Origin: Planococcus halocryophilus
GTDB taxonomy: Bacteria; Bacillota; Bacilli; Bacillales_A; Planococcaceae
DNA length: 55,018 nt
Assembly (NCBI RefSeq): GCF_022489025.1
Contig: NZ_JAKVTG010000020.1
Location: 1-55,018 of the forward strand
Direction: 5' to 3'
Positions 51,302-55,018 of this stretch are shown piece by piece. Made by a program: the position numbers and the translations under genes. Each line of letters opens with the position of its first letter. Position 1 is the stretch's first letter. A model generated the notes under the pieces. The model was not told the origin of the DNA and made no database searches. It was given only the letters and a program-made list of their open reading frames with translations.

Positions 51302-52564
51302 ATGCTAAAGGTTTATGAACATGAACAAGTTGTATGTATAGAAGGAGTTTTAGAAGAAACTCGTAGTAAAGTATTTATCTTTTTAGTGGATGGTATGTTG
51401 ATTGATACTGGAGCCGAGAAAATGCAGGATGAACTTAAAGATGCGTTATCAAAGCTATCGTTTGATCAAGTCGTATTGACGCATCATCACGAAGACCATA
51501 CCGGAAATGCCGCTTGGATTCAGCAAAATTATCAAGTACCATTTTTTATTCATTCAATTGGTCAAAAAATTACAGATGAAGACGGCGTATACCCGGCTTA
51601 TCGACAATTTACATGGGGGAACCGTGCTGCTTTTCATACACAAACTTTAGGTGAACAAGTAAATTCACGCACACTTCAATGGCAAGTAATCCATACACCA
51701 GGTCATGCAGACGATCATGTAGCATTGTATCATCCGGAATCGGGTCGTTTGTTTACTGGTGATTTATTTGTTTCACCAAAAACACGTGTTGTGATGAAAA
51801 ATGAGTCGATCTCGCGTATTAAAACATCTTTAAGCAAATTATTGGCGTTGCCATTCCAATCTGTATTTTGCAGTCATGCCGGTTATCTTGAGAATGGTCG
51901 TGCTTTATTGGAACAAAAACTACATTATTTAGAAGCTTTACAAGAAAAGATTATTCAACTTTACGAGGATGGCTTAAGTCAACAGGATATTCATTGTCAG
52001 CTCTTCCCAAAAGCATACCCAATAGTTCAGTTTTCAAATGGAGAATGGGATTCATTGCACATTGTTACATCTACTTTAGCTGACTACTTAGAAAAAAAGA
52101 GTCGACATTTGCGACCAAGAGCTAACACGTTAGGCATTTTAAGAAAAGGTCAATCTATTTTATTGGAGCAACAATTTGCGCGTCATTCGGCAGGAGAAGG
52201 TCCATTTTACCGACCAATTGGCGGAACCATTGAACTGGGTGAACCCTCTACTAAGACATTAATAAGAGAATTTAAAGAAGAAATTGGTGCGGATATTAAT
52301 ATTGTTCGTTACGTGGACGTGATAGAAAATATTTATACGCTAAAAAATCAAGTTTATCACGAAATTTCGTTGGTTTATGAAGTGGGATTTGAACAGCATA
52401 ACCTTTATGATCAAGATACTTTTGACGTTTTCGAAGATGGCAAAACGACAAAAGCGAAATGGGTATCACTCGAAGAGTTAGAAAAAAGTGAAACCGTTCT
52501 TTATCCGAATGGCTTGCTCGAACTACTTCAGAAAATGCCAAGTCCAGTTGCTAATAAGCTGTAG
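51302..52564 (+). CDS. Fusion of MBL-fold hydrolase and Nudix hydrolase
   Basis: A 420-residue two-domain protein. Residues 1-270 are a metallo-beta-lactamase fold: VVLTHHHEDHTGN (His61, His63, Asp65, His66), His in IHTPGHADDH, Asp in LFTGDLF and His in VFCSHAGY. Residues 275-415 are a Nudix domain; the box GTIELGE then P-x6-REFKEEIGA (from residue 308) is complete. MBL and Nudix domains as one chain is an uncommon arrangement; it may process a nucleotide-linked substrate in two steps. GGGGGG precedes the ATG. Single gene. Confidence 0.88.
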   Translation: MLKVYEHEQVVCIEGVLEETRSKVFIFLVDGMLIDTGAEKMQDELKDALSKLSFDQVVLTHHHEDHTGNAAWIQQNYQVPFFIHSIGQKITDEDGVYPAYRQFTWGNRAAFHTQTLGEQVNSRTLQWQVIHTPGHADDHVALYHPESGRLFTGDLFVSPKTRVVMKNESISRIKTSLSKLLALPFQSVFCSHAGYLENGRALLEQKLHYLEALQEKIIQLYEDGLSQQDIHCQLFPKAYPIVQFSNGEWDSLHIVTSTLADYLEKKSRHLRPRANTLGILRKGQSILLEQQFARHSAGEGPFYRPIGGTIELGEPSTKTLIREFKEEIGADINIVRYVDVIENIYTLKNQVYHEISLVYEVGFEQHNLYDQDTFDVFEDGKTTKAKWVSLEELEKSETVLYPNGLLELLQKMPSPVANKL

Positions 52565-52641
52565 AGATTTACTAAACAGCCATTTGGCCATACCTATATT
52601 AGATTCGTTTTAAAGCTAACAATGAAAGGAGAATCTCTTCC

Positions 52642-54645
52642 ATGATTTACTTCATTATGCTGCTGGAATTATTGGTCATTGCATTATTCATTTATTATGT
52701 AAGTGGGCGTTTAATGGGTTCGAAAGTCAATTTTACAAAGAGAATCCTTTCTGTGTTGTTAGGTGTTAGTTTAACAACTTTTGTTTATTGGTATTCTTAT
52801 TTGCGTCATACGGACTTTTTGAACGAAGGGATTGGATTTGCTGTCGCTGACGCTAGCGCCATCATTTGGATCGGCAGTATGTTGCTCATTTCCATGTTGT
52901 TTTACTTGTTTTTCGAGTTGTTTGATCCAATGGAACTTGGAGAGCGCGGAGAACGGATTACAGGTCGAAAATTCATCGTTCAACGATTGAGACATCGCTG
53001 GCGACGCCAAAAACGGCTGAGTCAAGTACTAGAAATCGCCGTCAGAAACGGGTTTTCACGCACGATACGTTATGCGCGTCACCGTGAAAACAACCGCGAT
53101 TTCGCTATTGCTTTTCGCGATACATTAGAACAAAGTGGTGGCATTTTCATCAAGTTCGGCCAAGTGCTATCTACACGGACCGAGTTGTTTTCACCGGTAT
53201 TTATCGAAGAACTAGAGACCTTGCAGCAAGATGTGAAACCGTTAACGAGTGAGCAAGTAACAGCGATTTTAAAGAAATCATTAGCTGCTGGAGTGGAAGA
53301 TGTTTTCTCAGAATTCAATATGGATCCATTAGCTGCAGGTTCAATCGGACAAGTCCATCAAGCTGTGTTGAAATCAACGCAAGAAAAAGTTGTCGTCAAG
53401 CTGCTACGTCCCGAAGTAAAAGGCGTTATGCGTAACGATTTGGATATTCTTGTTGAGTTTGCAGAATGGGTGACGAGTAAATCTACTTGGGCTGAGAACA
53501 TCGGTTTTCGTGAGTTAGCGATTGGCTTTGCGAACGGTTTGCGTGAAGAAATCAACTTTGAAATTGAAACACGTAATACCATTCAAGTCGCAAATGCCTT
53601 AAGAAAAAGTGATTATCCTGTGAAAATTCCGCATATTTTTCAGGAGTATTGCAATGATAATTTGATCGTCATGCAGTATTTTAAAGGAAAAAGCATTTCG
53701 CGCGGACAAGCTGTTTTTGATCATTTTGCTATCGATCAAAAAGAGTTTGGACGTACAGTGTTGTTTTCGTTTTTTGAGCAAATGCTGTTTTCAGGTATTT
53801 TTCATGCCGATCCGCATCCTGGCAATATTTTTATTGATGAACAAGATGGAAAGCCTATTCTACTCGATTTTGGAGCTGTTGGACGTCTCGCAGCTCAGCA
53901 GCAAGACGGATTAAACCTCTTTATCATCGGTGTGCAACAAAACGACGCAGAAGTTATTTGTGACGCGATTAACGTGCTGGTAGAAGACAATAGTCATATT
54001 GATCGTCAAAAACTTGAACAATCAGTTGGTCAATTGCTGTTGAAAATTGCCTATGTCGATAAGATCCAAACTGAGGAACTGATTCATGCGATGTTTGATA
54101 TTGTCCGTGAATTCGGGTTATCGTTTTATCCATCAGTCGGAATGGCACTTCGGTCATTAATCAGCCTGGACGGCACTTTACACACGATAGATCCGAAATT
54201 TGATATGTTCACGGAAGCTAAAGTGTTTGCGAAAAAATACAAAACGGCTGTCTTGAAAAAACCTTTTAAAGAACCGCGTGAAACGAAACAAAGAGTAGAA
54301 GAAGAATTAGCTTTATTAATCCCAGAATTGATGAAGTTGCCTAAACGTGCCGATCAGCTGATCCAGCGCATAGAAGGTGGCAAAATGATTCTCCATCATG
54401 ATGTCTTTTCTGATAAACATAATGCCAATTTTATCTTGCAGCTGTTTTCGCGGTTTGTGTTATTGTTCTCAGGTATAACATTTGGACTGATTTCAGCCGC
54501 ATTACTAGCCATTGCGCAATTTATCAATAATGCTTACGCCGTTTACTTGAATACAGCCGCCTATACTGGACTGTTTCTTTGTGTCATATTGCTTGTTAGA
54601 CTATCGATTCAAGCAATACGTGATATGAAACGCAGTAATACGTGA
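52642..54645 (+). CDS. ABC1/UbiB-family atypical kinase with terminal membrane helices
   Basis: A 667-residue protein. Three N-terminal helices (about 1-95) and two at the end (about 605-655) anchor the ABC1 kinase-like domain (about 150-520). Marks: SGGIFIKFGQVLSTR (KxGQ motif), AAGSIGQVHQAV (Ala-rich loop), VVVKLLRP with Lys253, FHADPHPGNIF with His388, and LLDFGAVG with Asp409. UbiB-type proteins aid quinone or lipid metabolism; the Bacillus role is unclear. AAAGGAG precedes the ATG. Single gene. Confidence 0.9.
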   Translation: MIYFIMLLELLVIALFIYYVSGRLMGSKVNFTKRILSVLLGVSLTTFVYWYSYLRHTDFLNEGIGFAVADASAIIWIGSMLLISMLFYLFFELFDPMELGERGERITGRKFIVQRLRHRWRRQKRLSQVLEIAVRNGFSRTIRYARHRENNRDFAIAFRDTLEQSGGIFIKFGQVLSTRTELFSPVFIEELETLQQDVKPLTSEQVTAILKKSLAAGVEDVFSEFNMDPLAAGSIGQVHQAVLKSTQEKVVVKLLRPEVKGVMRNDLDILVEFAEWVTSKSTWAENIGFRELAIGFANGLREEINFEIETRNTIQVANALRKSDYPVKIPHIFQEYCNDNLIVMQYFKGKSISRGQAVFDHFAIDQKEFGRTVLFSFFEQMLFSGIFHADPHPGNIFIDEQDGKPILLDFGAVGRLAAQQQDGLNLFIIGVQQNDAEVICDAINVLVEDNSHIDRQKLEQSVGQLLLKIAYVDKIQTEELIHAMFDIVREFGLSFYPSVGMALRSLISLDGTLHTIDPKFDMFTEAKVFAKKYKTAVLKKPFKEPRETKQRVEEELALLIPELMKLPKRADQLIQRIEGGKMILHHDVFSDKHNANFILQLFSRFVLLFSGITFGLISAALLAIAQFINNAYAVYLNTAAYTGLFLCVILLVRLSIQAIRDMKRSNT

Positions 54646-54647
54646 GT

Positions 54648-54684
54648 AAACCTGCATCCTTTAGAGGGTGTGGGTTTATTTTTT
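54648..54684 (+). terminator. Terminator of the ABC1 gene
   Basis: AAACCTGCATCCT and AGGGTGTGGGTTT (three wobbles) around TTAG, then ATTTTTT. Confidence 0.75.
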
Positions 54685-54749
54685 ATTATTCATAAATAAT
54701 AGCAGAAGGTTTAATACAGTTAATTTATAAAAGGTGGAGTCATTTAAGT

Positions 54750-54997
54750 GATGATGTAAAACTTGATGCTACGATTTCTTCATATATGGCAAAAGATATT
54801 ATCATCAGTAGACCTAAGTAAGTTGGAGATAATTCCTGGAAAATGGACTCAACATATTATTAAATTCAAGCATTTAGAGAGACTGCAAATATTTTACCAA
54901 TTGATGAAGAATTAACAGGAGAAAACGAATCGCTCTGACGGATGAATTTGAAACTCAATTAGATAATTTGTATATAGATAATCTAAATACAAATTAA
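54750..54997 (+). pseudogene. Decayed gene remnant
   Basis: Read from 54750 one frame gives DDVKLDATISSYMAKDIII, SRPK, stop (54819), VGDNSWKMDSTYY, stop (54861), IQAFRETANILPIDEELTG then ENESL and stop (54936); shifting by one base the text goes on TDEFETQLDNLYIDNLNTN to a stop ending at 54997. Protein-like text across two stops and one frameshift points to a degraded gene. I do not recognise the family; no start is seen. Confidence 0.55.
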
Positions 54998-55018
54998 TAT
55001 AAAAAACTGCAACCTAAG

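Noticed and set aside
1..55018. CRISPR arrays, tRNA or rRNA genes, T-box leaders, intact IS elements
   Set aside because: No regularly spaced repeats, no tRNA-like cloverleaf, no T-box core and no transposase were seen on reading; a covariance-model scan would be decisive.

Overview
The window looks like chromosome of a low-GC Gram-positive bacterium, most likely a Planococcaceae member (Planococcus/Planomicrobium type). The signs are AT-rich DNA, strong AGGAGG-type ribosome sites with frequent TTG and GTG starts, CcpA-type cre sites, a PurBox pair, an AdeR-Ald pair, LytS/YhcK-type membrane diguanylate cyclase, and many short hairpin terminators shared by convergent genes. The genus is inference from gene content; there is no rRNA or marker comparison here. 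I see no prophage, CRISPR array, tRNA or rRNA gene, and no intact insertion sequence.

Layout. 1-6.7 kb: 5' part of citrate synthase with a cre site, an OFA-family MFS transporter, a PgeF-like protein, the alanine dehydrogenase gene with its activator gene adeR and a perfect 24-bp palindrome between them, and a small GIY-YIG-fold protein. 6.7-9.8 kb: mannitol PTS genes mtlA and mtlF (no mtlD or mtlR beside them) plus two small genes that share a terminator. 10-20 kb: tetR facing an SDR/aldehyde dehydrogenase operon, a methyltransferase, an ECF sigma/anti-sigma pair, a membrane HExxH protein, guaC with a PurBox-like operator, a TVP38-type membrane protein and a DmpA-type aminopeptidase. 20-30 kb: a SgrR-like regulator facing an MFS/GNAT pair, a diguanylate cyclase, an EVE-like/HNH nuclease, a cobalamin riboswitch in front of a degenerate adenosyltransferase-like gene and a BtuF-like lipoprotein, and a LacI regulator. 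30-39 kb: YqcI/YcgG protein, DUF2207 protein, acetamidase/formamidase, ion channel, a broken lipoprotein gene, a small membrane protein that seems to start at ATT, LMW phosphatase, NAD(P)H-hydrate dehydratase, an MBL hydrolase and an SDR. 39.7-45.5 kb: ptsHI facing fruR-fruK-fruA. 45.6-55 kb: SnoaL-like protein, histidine phosphatase, 2H phosphoesterase, fatty-acid desaturase behind an unusual structured region, two tandem SRPBCC proteins with a FlaR-like kinase, an MBL-Nudix fusion, a membrane ABC1/UbiB kinase and a decayed gene.

How the parts fit. The region is rich in sugar-PTS functions: ptsHI supplies phosphate to both MtlA/MtlF and FruA, and cre sites at citZ and the fru region tie these to carbon catabolite control through Ser46 of HPr. 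The most unusual items are the B12-riboswitch operon whose first protein has lost key adenosyltransferase motifs and whose transporter lacks permease and ATPase genes, the candidate modification-dependent EVE-HNH nuclease, the MBL-Nudix fusion, the multi-hairpin region before the desaturase gene, a 38-residue di-cysteine ORF not long enough for usual gene finders, and an IS-end-like terminator hairpin. None of these amounts to a clearly new multigene system; most of the window is ordinary core and accessory metabolism.
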